Below are positions 31,760-43,332 of a DNA stretch of 64,000 bases, piece after piece. Source of the DNA: Colletotrichum lupini (lineage: Eukaryota > Ascomycota > Sordariomycetes > Glomerellales > Glomerellaceae). The DNA lies in assembly GCF_023278565.1 (NCBI RefSeq), contig NC_064675.1, forward strand, positions 4,774,001 to 4,838,000, in the 5' to 3' direction. A program made the translations under genes and the position numbers. Every line of letters begins with the position of its first letter. Within the stretch, counting starts at the first letter, position 1. Under the pieces are notes generated by a model, which did not search any database, was not told the DNA's origin, and worked only from the letters and a program-made list of their open reading frames with translations.

Positions 31760-32970
31760 TCAAAGCACAAGACACTTGTGTGACTTCTTCTTCGGGGCAG
31801 GAGGCTCCAGAGCCGCAACAATTGCCTGGGGAGGTAGTATGTTAGTAACAAATCTAGAGCTGCGATATAGGCAGGTTAAGGAGGGGAAAGAGCAAAACAA
31901 CAGATCCAACGGGAGAATGCATACCTCGTCAAAGACATCCTTTAGCTTGTACTGCGTCAGAGCACTGCACTCGACGTACTTGACCGCACCCAAATCCTTT
32001 GCCATCCGCTCGCCGTCCTCTTTCCGTACCGGAGACATCTTCTGCTTAGAAAGCTTCTCGCGGACGCTGGGGTCCTCGCGCAGATCGACCTGGGTGCCGA
32101 CGATAAGGCAAGGGACGCCGGGGCAGTGGTGATGTACCTCGGGGAACCACTTCTCGCGGACGTTCTCGAAGGAGGCAGGTGATGTGACGCTGAAGCAGAC
32201 GAGGAAGACGTCGGTCTGGGGATAGGAGAGGGGGCGGAGTCTGTCGTAATCTTCCTGACCGGCGGTATCGAACAGTCCCAGTGTGTAAGGCTCGTCACCG
32301 ATCCTGCGTAAGAGAAATATCCACCATTAGCGAAATGGCCTACCAAAAGTCCAGCAACTTCTCGTCTCTTGCGGCTTCTTTTCTCTCTCGAATCCCCATT
32401 GTTTTTGATTCATACACTCGTCGGCTCATCCGCCCTTTGACCATCTCTTGGAAAGACCCTTTTGTCTATGCTTTGTGGAACCCGATCTTGGATTGTTTTG
32501 GAGGTGTTGCAGGAGAGGACTCACATAACAGTGACGGCATAGTTATCGAAGACGGTCGGAACGTATTCGGAGGGGAACTTGTTCGTCGTGTAGCTGATGA
32601 GAAGGCATGTCTTTCCGACCGCACCGTCACCGACGACAACACACCTAGAGGAGGAGAGAGGGAATCAGTTTTTGTTGCAAACAGAAGTGGCTAGTGACAT
32701 GCGCGCTTTGATGGCTGCCCATTTGCCGATCGTCAAGTTCAAGTCAGGATTGGCAACGGTGAAGGGAAGCCTTCCCAGCGACAGGGAGCAGTGGAATCCG
32801 ACAGCAACAGCGACGATGCAGACAGGGCAGAAGCAGCAGGCAGGCGAAATAGTGGAAAGGGCGACGACAAGCCATCAGGTGTCAGGTGTCGGGAAGGGGG
32901 GGAAAGTAAGAAAATGAAGCCTAGCGAAAAGAGGCTCAAAATGTACGCACTTGATAGTAGCGACGACCAT
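31760..32970 (-). CDS. cdc42: Cdc42 Rho-family GTPase, 4 exons
   Basis: Small GTPase that directs cell polarity, actin organisation and, in filamentous fungi, hyphal morphogenesis and the NADPH-oxidase system. Exons: 32970-32951, 32644-32525, 32303-31925 and 31825-31760, giving 194 aa. It begins [20 protein letters not shown] (P-loop). Switch I lies around [14 protein letters not shown], switch II is [26 protein letters not shown] is the guanine-specificity motif, and ECSAL is the G5 motif. The Rho insert is [20 protein letters not shown]. The tail [14 protein letters not shown] has a polybasic stretch and a CaaX box ending in Leu, which predicts geranylgeranylation and plasma-membrane or endomembrane attachment. 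The sequence is Cdc42 rather than Rac or Rho1 ([13 protein letters not shown] with the CLVL tail). The first intron is long (306 nt), and 6.3 kb of gene-free DNA lies upstream. Confidence 0.97.
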
Positions 32971-35900
32971 TGTCTAGATCAATGATGTTCCTGTGCAGGA
33001 ACAGAGACCTGTGGAAAGAAAAATTAAGACCGGTCTCTCAGTCTCTCCCTTATCGCGCGGCGCGTCGTGTCGTGTCGAGTGTATTGTCTTGTCGAGGTCG
33101 GGGTCGGAGTCGGGTGTGATTTCCAGGCGCAGGTAGTTGGGGGTTAGAGTGGCAGCGGGCAAGAGGAGTCGAAGCGGGTGGTAGGTAAAGTGTGGTGGTA
33201 GTGGCAGTGGTAGTGGTAGTAGTATTGGTACGGAGTAGCAGCAAGGTATGGAAGAGACTAGGAGCAGTGGCGGTGGTGGTTGCCGTTGCTGCAGGGCGGA
33301 AAGATGAGGTGGGTAGTGGAGAAAGAGAACGGGGTCGAGGTCGAAATGGGGGGGCGGCGACGACGAAGGGGAAGAAAAGACGTGGATTGGGTCGGGTGCC
33401 GGTGTGGTGGTCTTTTTTTCTTCTCTCTCTCTTTTGGGTGCAGGTGGTAGTGGTGGTAAGAAGAAGGTGAAGTAAGAGAGCAAGGCAAGGGACAAGGCGA
33501 CAAGGTGACGGCGAGGGACGCCAGCAAGGTAAATGGAAAGAGTAAGGCGAAGGATAACGGAGCCAAGGCAAGGTAGGGAAGGAGCGAGTGAGAGAAGGAG
33601 GTGACAAGGTGACGGGACCCAACCAAAGCACAAGGACGTCTACGCAGTAAGGTATTGTGTACGCAGTACTCCGTATAGTCTGGGAGGTCACAAGTGAGAT
33701 GTCGTCGGGGATTTTTTATTTATTTTATTTTAGCAAGGTAGCGATGGCGTCGGCGGTGGTCTCGACACACGCTGCAGCGGTGCATCAGCGGCAGAACACA
33801 CGCGGGAAAGTGGGACACCTCAGCAGACTGCCAGACTGAATCTGGGAATAGAAGGGGGAGGACGGGGTCGGGTAAGGTAGCAGCAAATTCGACCTTGCGG
33901 TAGGGGTTTTGAGTTTTATAAACTCACTGAATTTTCTTTCTTCTTTTCGTCGAATGAGGTCAGCATCTGGGTGAGAGGAGAGCGAGGGGAGAACAAGAAA
34001 AGATGAAGGCGTAAGGCAGGTACCTAAAGGTAAGTTGAGTCAACAGACGGGTGGAATTGACGAGTGTCAGTTGGTGTCAGTGTCAAGGCAAGGCAAGGCA
34101 AGGCAAGGTGCAGAGACAGACGAGACCGAAAGAGTTGTATGAGGCGCGCGTGGTAAGGCACGTGTTGTATGCTGAGATATTGTGCGTCTCGACACTCTCA
34201 GAATGAAGACACTCAATTACTATCATGTATACCTCTCATGTTGTCATCTTCGATTCGAATGCAAGGAAACTGAACATCTGCCCTGGGTTGTTTCGGCCAA
34301 CTATCTACCCGGCGACAACCATACCCACAAGTACTTATTCCCGAGTCCCGTCTCCAGGCCTACTGAATGGAAGGACGAACAAAGACGTCCATCATCTATG
34401 GCAGTTGACAGCAAGAACCTGGGCAACAAGTACGGCTAATAAGCACAGGGCAAGTACAAAAGGATGTAGCTGCAGCATATACAGGAACCGTCCCTTCCTG
34501 TTTACCCAGGTTCTGGTTCTCAGCAGAGAGGTAGACTCCAAGGTACTTTATTTACAAAATCTCGCAGAGAAGTATCCTCACAAATAATTACTGTCCAAAG
34601 CAATTCGGAAGACCTCACGAGGGCAGCAAGCCCCCAATGAGTGACAGGGTCATGAAAAGGAGAGAGATGGAAAGGGGGACCCCTCGTCTCCAATCAATGG
34701 GCAGTCGAAAAGCAAGCAATTCCAAAGCCTCTCGTCTCATCTTTTCCTCATCAAAGTGACTTGTTGCTGGACCAAGTGTCTCGTACCTCGTGCCCTGAGC
34801 CTAGGCGTCAGGGTGAGCCAGGCTGGGGGCGGGTAGAAATTGAAGAGTGCCCGTGTCGTGTCAGGAGGGTCCCTCCAGATCTCTGATCTGTTTACCACCA
34901 CAAGTCCATAACCGCCGCCGCCTCTGCTCTTCTTTGCTTCCGCATCAAAGTCAACATGCTAATTTGGTGTTTGCAAGGCTGGTCTTTGCAATAATTGGGG
35001 TTGGAAGGGGTGGTACTGGTCAGTGTTCCAGAGGAATGGATAGCGCCTGATCAGTTGGCGTTGGAGTGCTTGAGATAGCCTGGTGCAGTGCTAGCTGGAG
35101 GACATGGCCTAACCCGGAAGGTCAAGAACGTCCAGCCATGTTCCCTTGGTCCTTGGATTGTGTGGAAAGCAGTGAGGTATGTACGGAGTACGAATAGGCA
35201 CCAAGGTATCGAATAACCCAGTGCAGGCCGCAGACGTGGGTTGATGCCGCTGCTGGATTCTGGAACAAATAGCCTGGTCGGGGGTGAGCGGGGCCTTCTT
35301 CACCAATCTTCCTTCTCGCCGGCTTCCATTCCCTTTAATTTGTTCGACGCTCACTTCAACTTCCAGGGGTTACGTAGCCAGCGTCGGTGCCATGCCCCGG
35401 TCTGCTCATCTCAGTCTCAAGGGCGAGTCCTCCCTCCTGTGCTTTCCGCTAATATCAGAAGGGAATGAGATGCGGTAGGTATACGGACGGGAGGGCAAGC
35501 AGCCACCCATTTGCCCATTACGGATAGGTATTTCGTATCAAGGTGAAGGAGGCACCAAGCCAACCCCTCATGCGCTTGTCTTGGATACCGAGAGGTGCGT
35601 TTGTTGGTGCCATTGCCGATGTTGCCCGATACAGCGTACAGCGTAGTTCTGCCCACCCCATCCGCACCAAGAACCTGGCCCAACGCTCTCCAGCAAGTGC
35701 CAGCAAATCTACCCAAGCGGACCTAGGTAAGGTGATAAGTTAGGCGCGTGGCCACGATGGTGATGAGTTGGACAAAAGTCTTGGGACCCTCGGCTTGATG
35801 GTTCCGTCTGGCTCGGGGTTGAGGGCGCGGGGCATTCGTAGCTTGCTCCTCGTCTTCGTCTTGATCCTTCACCGCCCTCACTGACCACTTTTTTAACCCG

Positions 35901-38900
35901 TAAAGAGTGGATCGTCCCCCCGTCTTTGAAAGAGCGGCATCCGCTGGCTTGGGTCGAGCTGAGAAGATCTTTGGACCGGCTTCGACTCCAGCAGCAATGG
36001 CGTTGCAACTTGCGACTGCTTCTGGTAACCAAGGGACCAAAGCCGCAAGCTGTTTGTGCTTGGGATGCCAAGTGGTGTTGCGTCTACTATGTAGCGTACC
36101 CGAAGTGTCGAGTTTTGACAGTCGCCCAGGTGAGGTATCCGTACATTGGGAAACCCTCGTCACCTCTTTGCACATTGTGTAGAGGGACTTGGGCCTGAGG
36201 CGTTAGAATTCCGTTCCCCACCATTCTCATGTTGCAAAATGCATGTGCTTTTACCTCTGTTGAAGTATACGTAACTACGTACCTGGTAAGCTTCGACGAG
36301 GAAGATGCAAGTGCAGAGTTAGGCAACCACCTGCCTGCGTCTCTACCAAAGGTGCAATAAGGCACCTTAAGGTACACTTTTAATCCGCGTAAGTACGCTC
36401 GATTCGTCTTGGATGAACATCTATGGCGGGCAGGAGACATCATTGCTAAACCCTACTCGGTCCATCGTCCAAGCTTCTGCAGCAAGTCCCAAGTAGCACA
36501 GATTTAGAGTACTCCTCCACCAGCAAAGCACGAGCATAGGTAACTTAAGGTAGGCACTGTGTGTGCATCACGGTCCCGGCATCACGCCAGCGAACCCGCA
36601 TATTGCATTGGCCTTTCATGGTAGGGACGCTTCCCAACGCACATCTCGCCAAGTGCCGTCTGCCAACGGTTCAATTGTCTCTCTCGCACCTACCATAGAG
36701 GGATCATTCTCGTCCAACTAACAACCCTTTCGCAGCGGAGCGAGGTGGAATGTGCCCATTCCCACCAGTGCTGTATGCTCTTGCCACTTTGCAGAGACGC
36801 CTTTTCACCAGAACAATATCAGACGATAATAGCCCGGCACCTTGACATTTACTCCATAGATGAGGTAGGTTTCCTCAACGCATGAAAAAGAAAGGAATGC
36901 CCTCATGTCATCAACAACTCAGCTCAGCCCAGGTTTGTCCAGCAGAGTTTTCACCACAGTTTGCCTAATCTATTTTTCTTCACGTAACCGTCCCATGCCT
37001 CTCTCCCCTCCCTAGGACCAATCCGTATTGACGCCTCCTCATATCAGCATGGAAATCGTAAGTTCAACCACAAACGTCGGCGACCTCCCGCCACTCGCGG
37101 CCTGCAACGGCCGTTTATCGAGATGGGAAGGGGCACCGGATCCAGACCACACATTGCTGCTCTTCGTTAATGCTGCAATGCACTGCGGGATCTAAGCTAC
37201 TGGGCCCCACCGTCTCAGACCGACACTAATTAATGATCGACCTGGTTCTGAGATGGTCTTCTCGGGCGGATCCGCACCTCCATCGAAAGCAACGCGGACC
37301 CAGAATAACATGCATTTGGGTATCGACTACTCGACTTCGTCTTACGGTTCACATCGAAGCATGGTCGTGAATGCCCTTCAAGTAAGACAGGCGTGATAAT
37401 TACGCTGTCGTGCGTCAGCTGTCATTGCCACATCGCGAAAAAAGGAAAAAATGCCTAGGCTGGATAGTTCTTGGAAGCGCGGACTGACCCTATGTGTGGC
37501 TCGTTAACCTAGAAATCAAGCCGGCAATCCCTTCTTTGTCTTCGGCTCGACCACAAGGTCTTGAACCTCGACGTTTGACACTGACACGCCGCCATTTCGT
37601 CGCTCGCTCCCGGCGTGCCGTGCCAATTCGATTTCAATCCCTAGCAAGTCTTTCTTCTGCAGTTTGCCGTCCCGGATGCTAAGGTACCCTCGCTTCGCGC
37701 TGTCAAAGTGGGCATCGAAACACCGTCAGGCCCGCGAAGTAGCCCTGGGGTTGGACGATGCCTTCCAAGTCATATGGACGACACGCGTTTGAGGCAGTCT
37801 CTCATGTACAGGGTATAAGCTAGACGGGAATCCGCAGCCTTCTTTAATGCTTCGATCCATCCGTCGCTCACGCTTGGCGCGATGGCCCGGTTTGCTTCCC
37901 GTTTTGCATTGCGTTGTACGAATACTGTTCTCGATTATTCCTCATGGTCTTCGGCCGAATCTCATCATTATTCCGAGCTGCGTTCAGAAGGCCAAGCTCT
38001 GAGTGCCTATTTTCCGACCATCCTCCTCAGTCCCACCTACGTTCATCGCTCAGGGTCCTGCGAGATAGATCACCGGGATCACCGACATAAAAGGACTATC
38101 CCCGGCTCGTGCTCGACAGATTGGCGCTGACAACGGGGAATCCAAATAGGTCCCCAACAGGCAGTTGGACCCCATGGCGGCGTCGGTCTGCGTGGCCATC
38201 AGTTATCTTCATTTCTGTCCATCATGTCTCCCTTTCAGACGGCATCCTTCCCTGCTGGGCGCACGGGAGCATTCGACAGCAAATCGTATCCATCAATGTC
38301 GAAAGCTGAAACAGGAAGCTATGCCAGAAAGGTCGCATTGGTACGAACGCATTACAAACAACCACCAACCCGACGGCCATCCGACAATAAAAGTACATTG
38401 GCAGGGCATGACAGGACCCCAAAGGACCAAAGGAGAGATGTATCCGTGATACTGAACCCATGCTCTCCATCCATCCGTCTTTGTTCTCGCTTTGTTTGCC
38501 GCCGAGCCTCGACATCGCCTCAGTCCCTTTGTACGTGTGTTCTCACGTCACCGTTGCTGTCGCATCAGGTTTCCTCGCACGCTTGTTTGCTCAGCCGTTT
38601 TCTCTCTTGTCTTTTTTTGGGAAGCTTTGTCTTGGCAGGTGGCATTACCCGTTGGAATGTCTTGACCGCGGGATCGTCGCATGTCAAGAACTTACACGGG
38701 GAGTTATTTTGATTAAAAGTCGCTGGGCTGGCGGCTCAAGGCGGACAAGCCCAAAGTAGAGTGACTTGACAATAATTATATTAGGGTATCGTTTGAGCGA
38801 GGAATAGGCGCCAAAGATGAATGAAGTAAAGTACAGGTACCGATTGCCGCAGACTCGGGTATTGCAGTCGTTATCTAAGGTACCTACGCAGTAAGGTAGC

Positions 38901-39266
38901 TCAGGGCTACCCCTGCATGATAGTGCCGTTCCTTCTGCGCAGATCATCACTCAAGCCACAAATTTCCAACGCATGTGAGGCTACAGCCAACAATCACCCT
39001 CATGCATAGCCCTACGGGACCATCTCATCTTCATCGCTCAGAGTCAGCTGCATAGGCAACCTCGGCGACACAACACGACAGGTCTTTACCTACCCGTACA
39101 TGCTTCTGAGTCCCCTTCAGCCGCACGCCTCAGCCACAGCAGCCCGACCCCTTGCATCTTTCAACCTCTCCCATAGCGTTTTGCTCACCTTGAACCCCGG
39201 CCGCCACATTCTCATATCCCACACGCCTCGCAACTCACAACCCAACACGCCAAGGCAGACAAGACA
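32971..39266. other. Long gene-free region upstream of cdc42
   Basis: About 6.3 kb without a supportable gene. Its first 700 bp (to about 33650) are CT-rich on the cdc42 strand, a likely promoter and leader. Copies of TACGGAGTA or its complement occur at 33229, 33667 and 35182, and TACGCAGTAAGGTA occurs near 33642 and 38884. A tandem CAAGG run lies at 34084-34109. The minus-strand frame at 35723-36175 and the plus-strand frame at 38224-38712 have no motif and were not accepted as genes. The VMA22 promoter must lie at the right end. Confidence 0.45.
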
Positions 39267-39998
39267 ATGGAGACGAACCACATCGATAGCCTCCTGGAGC
39301 GCTATCTCATCCTGCTGGACGAGTACACGGCCTTGCGCGAGCGCCTCAGCGGGACCCAGGCGGGCATGTATCAGAACATTGCACGAGCCAACTTCTCTGC
39401 GGAGAGGGGCGTCCGTTACGGGCCGGATTACTACGACGAGCGCATGCGGGCTTCGAGGACCCTCGAGCTGGCCGTGGATGACAGGGGTATCCCCCGCTTT
39501 GAGGTTGTCAAGGTTGTGGAGGGGGCTGATGCTGTGACGGAGCCGAAGACGGAGACCACGGAGGCTGCAGCGGCGGCGGCGGCGAAGAATGATGATGTCA
39601 ATGAGGCTCCGAGCGTGGAGCCGGAAGGGGTAACCTCCGTTGATGAGGAGCAGACGGAGAAAGAGGCCGAGAAGAAGGATGAGGCGGAGAACGAGAAGGA
39701 AAAGATGAGGCAGAAGAAGAAGAAGAAGAGTAATGATCCCCTCCGGTGGTTCGGGATCCTGGCGCCGATGCCTCTGAGGCAGGCACAATCGCTCTCGGTG
39801 CAGGCCGTGCAGGACATCATCCCCCGGTTAGTCTCGGTGGACGCCGAGATGAAGGATATCGAGATCGAGGTCCGCCGGGCGAGGAAGAGGCGAGCCAAGG
39901 CTGAGGCTGCGGCGGCTGCGGCGTTGAAGAGGGACGATGTCGATGAGGGCGCGGGAGCTGTTCGGCATGAGACACAAGCCCCGATGGCTGCGGTCTGA
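39267..39998 (+). CDS. VMA22: Vma22/CCDC115-like V-ATPase assembly factor
   Basis: Uninterrupted frame of 243 aa. The N-terminal block (about residues 5-60: LLERYLILLDEYTALRERLS, QNIARANFSAERG, RYGPDYYDERMRA) and the C-terminal block (DPLRWFGILAPMPLRQAQSL followed by a heptad-like VSVDAEMKDIEIEVRRARKR) are the two conserved parts of the CCDC115/Vma22 family. Vma22 is an ER-associated factor that, with Vma12 and Vma21, assembles the membrane sector of the vacuolar H+-ATPase. Between them is a low-complexity Glu/Lys/Ala-rich linker (about residues 85-155) that ends in a run of Lys. A coiled coil near the C-terminus fits the family. The assignment is by pattern recall and the linker makes similarity patchy, so confidence is moderate. 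Confidence 0.7.
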   Translation: METNHIDSLLERYLILLDEYTALRERLSGTQAGMYQNIARANFSAERGVRYGPDYYDERMRASRTLELAVDDRGIPRFEVVKVVEGADAVTEPKTETTEAAAAAAAKNDDVNEAPSVEPEGVTSVDEEQTEKEAEKKDEAENEKEKMRQKKKKKSNDPLRWFGILAPMPLRQAQSLSVQAVQDIIPRLVSVDAEMKDIEIEVRRARKRRAKAEAAAAAALKRDDVDEGAGAVRHETQAPMAAV

Positions 39999-40695
39999 GT
40001 TGATGTGAGGGGGTTTCATTTCTTGTATCGATGGAGATTTCGATATTGGTCTGTAGCCATCAATGTGAAGTTTTCTTTCGAGCCGGGAGGACCATGACCT
40101 CTACAACCCTTTTGTTCCTCGCGAGACCTTCGCCTAGGCTGTAGATTATGACTGTTCATTTCAAGGCGATAATTTGAAAAATTATGAACCTACCAAATCA
40201 CCTTGCTTGGGGATAACGACATTTGAGCGTGATTTTCGTTCCCTGCCCCGATTACTCTGACGTTCAACCGCAGTGCCCCAGAACGAACTTCCTGAGTTGC
40301 AAGTCACTTCGTACAATAAGTGAGATAGAGGGAGAGAGAGACGCTGGTTCTTTTTTTATTTTTTCCTTATTAACTTTATGAGTCAAACTTGGTATAGTAT
40401 TCCGTTACAGTTAGCTCAACTGAATTTTGGCACTACGCAAGTCGTACAGCCCATATTTATATGTGAGGGTGGTTTACAGAAAATCGTTGTTAATTTCATT
40501 GACGCATCAGAGTACCTCAGTTGATGGATATTTTCATCTATCAACCTCGCGGCTTCATGGTTAGATCCTCTCAGCATCATTTGAGCGGGTAGTCACTCAA
40601 ATCTTTGCTGGCTAGATGGAAATCTCTTGTCACGTATGTCTGCGCACATGGATTCGCCGGTTACAAATGATCTGGTTGTCTACGAAGCTGTAAAA
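39999..40695. other. Convergent intergenic region between VMA22 and the neurochondrin-like gene
   Basis: About 0.7 kb between two 3' ends. It holds the 3' untranslated regions of both genes. No coding sequence is seen. Confidence 0.6.
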
Positions 40696-42740
40696 CTAGC
40701 GAAGTCTATCTAACGTCTGCAGCACATCGTCCAAGGACTCCCTCAGCGGGTCATCCGAGCCCACGTGCTTCTCAAGCTGCCCAGCTATGCCCAGCACGGC
40801 GCTCGTGGAGTGTACGTAGCGCTGCCTCATACCATACGGAGCACCCACCAGTAATGCGGTGGTGAGCTGGAGAGCCGCGATGTGAGCCTCCTGTACCAGC
40901 GCGGGCTGCTTGGCTTCGGGAGCGTGCCAGGCGGCCACAGTCGTCACGAGGGCCATCCACTCTTCCCTCGAGCCGGTTTCCTCGCCCTCCACGATCGGCA
41001 GAAGGATGCGGACAATCTCGATGGCGCGCGCGGCTTCGCTTTCGTCACTTGACGTGGTTGTGGATTGTAGGATGGCCACGAGGTCTTTGGTCAAGACGTC
41101 CCAGCCGTTGTGTGTCGTGAACTCCTCCATCCCAGCCTTCTCGACCAGCGTCCCCTCCAGACCTACTAGGATCGGTGATCGGAAGTCGAGACTTGACGGT
41201 GAGCTCGACTTGTAGAGGTCGAGGAACATGTCTGTCAGCCCTGCTCCTTCCTTCCTCAGCAAGTCGTTGTCATCCTCGCGAAGCCAGATGGCCAGGGCTT
41301 TGACAGTTGCCAGGATTAGAGGGTCCTCGTGAACGTTGCTCTTCTTCGACTCCCAAGAGATTGTCAGTCTCTTTCCCATGGAGGTGTCGGTCTCCTTTGC
41401 ACGCGCTTCGGGGTGTAGGCCAAAGGCGCCTGCCACGGACGCATCCCACCTGTCTCGGAGGAACTCGATCGCGAGAGACAGGGCCTCCGAAATGGTCCGA
41501 CGGATCTTTAGTAGAAAGTCGGGAGGCATTACTAGCGCAGCTGACGATGAACTCTCATCGTCGAGGCTCTTCACCAGATAGCCAATGAAGTGCGTTGTGA
41601 CGTCAAAGGCCGAGCCCAACCGTTGTGCGATGGCTGGGTAGATGGGATCATTGAGAAGCTCAAGGAGGCGGGGAAGGCTGGCTCTGGTGTCGGTAAGGAG
41701 GAGAGTGATGAATAGGTACGAGAAGGGCTTATCATCCTTCTCATCGCTGGTGAACAAGAGTTTTGATGCTTCTGAGGGGTATACCTCAAGCAAGGATGCA
41801 GCCGCAATGGTATAGGCGTTCCTTGCCTCTGGCGTAGGCCGGCTGGCCAGAAGTTTCTTGATGAAGTCTGTGGATGTTTTGATCCACTTTGGATTCGATG
41901 GTAGGGACTATTCAAGTGTAAGTCAGCTGCCTGTATTGTCGTAAAGGGGAAGATACCTTGGGATCTGAATTTCGCAGAAATTTGCCGAGGAACTCGAGCA
42001 AAGTAACACCATCCGTGCCGTTGAACGTCGACACCAGAGCTCGAATTGTCTTGTCTATCTTGGACTCCAGGACGATCCTGTCTTCTGCAATGTCCATGCA
42101 ATTGATCCAAGCAAAAGAAAAGATCTCGAGAGCAGATGGGTTGTTTGGGGCGACCTCAACCAGGGGAGTTACATCCTCGATGTCGAAGAACACCTTTGCT
42201 CCTTCAGGAAAAGCGGCCATGGTGAGAAGGGTCTGAATAATCATTTCAGAAGTTTCTCCAGAGCTAGATATATTGTAAGTGTGTATACCAAAGTTTTTTC
42301 TGTAGGATAGTGGCATACCTTCGTAGCAAACTGGACACCAAAAGAGGCATTCTTCCAACAAGTCGTTTGTCTCTTTTCGCTTGATCTGGCAGAAGCAAAG
42401 CAAAAGTATGGATAACTGATACTGAGAGGTCCAGCATGTTTTTTGCGTCCTTCTGGCCAGATTGCGTAGATGAGCCTGTCTTCAGCAGCCGGTCCAGAAA
42501 CTTGGGGGATATGGATTCCCAAAGACCCGAGACGGTGTCTGCATCGTTGCGCAGCTCCTCCGAGTTGTCAAGTACACTTTTCAACAGAGCTAAGCCAACG
42601 AATCTAGAGGTATCATCTTTGGCCTTCAACATACTCTGGATTTGGTCGAGTGATGCGGTTTGCTGCGTTCCCGGCGTCGACTGAGAGACACCAGAAGGTG
42701 CTTGCGCCGCGGCGGACTTCGCAGGAGCTTGGTCTGCCAT
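40696..42740 (-). CDS. Neurochondrin-family (DUF1941) protein, 3 exons
   Basis: Exons: 42740-42319, 42263-41957 and 41907-40696, giving 646 aa of mostly helical, repeat-like sequence. Recognisable parts are the N-terminal SLDQIQSMLKAKDDTSRFVG and LALLKSVLDNSEELRNDADT, the middle EMIIQTLLTMAAFPEGAKVF and LEFLGKFLRNSDPKSLPSNP, and the C-terminal RLTISWESKKSNVHEDPLIL, WLREDDNDLLRKEGAGLTDM and GLEGTLVEKAGMEEFTTHNG. These are hallmarks of neurochondrin, an armadillo-like helical family. The animal protein acts in neuronal signalling. The fungal role is not established, so none is given. There is no signal peptide or membrane span. The gene is divergent from the CLC gene, with 592 bp between start codons. 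Splice joins at GTATGC and GTATCT keep frame and restore continuity. Confidence 0.8.
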
Positions 42741-43332
42741 ATTTACGTCTTCTTGTTGTCGTCGATGTTCCTGGAGTTCTGCGTTGACGTGATAAGTAGT
42801 TCAGACAAGGCCAAAGAAGTGAGACAGCGTGTAAGTCGAGTGTCTGAGTTCTTGAGTCGCAAAACCAGTGGGCACCACACACACGGACGACATATGCTAC
42901 AGCCTGGCCTCTCAAAAACAATGAGCTTTCTTGTTTAAGAAAGTGTGCGATAATTGCAGGCTGTCAACCCCACAGGAAATGCGCAAGATGCCAAGATCAG
43001 ACGAAAGGATGCCGTCGTGAAAAATTGCCCCGCGCTGGAAAGACCCAGATCGCTGAAGGAAACCCCCCCACCGTCAGATGCATTCCATCAACAAGACCCC
43101 TGCAGGTGGTCCCCTTGGCCACTTGCCCCGGCGTCGCATCAGCCGCAAGACGGACCGCAAGGAGGCCCGAGCTCCCACACCGAGTCAGCCACGCGCGGCT
43201 CGTCACCGAACAGGTATCTATCCGGCGACGGGGAGGTGATACCGTTTCCGTCCTGTTCAAGAGAACCTTGAAACGACAACGGGATGGCTATGATCTGAGG
43301 ATACTGGGAGTCAATGTCGCCAGATTCGCACC
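42741..43332. promoter_or_regulatory. Shared upstream region of neurochondrin-like and CLC genes
   Basis: 592 bp between two divergent start codons, so both promoters lie here. Short frames inside show no motif. Confidence 0.45.

Noticed and set aside
33050..33691. Overlapping Pro/Leu/Thr-rich frames upstream of cdc42
   Set aside because: They lie in the CT-rich leader/promoter region, are open in several frames, and lack motifs.
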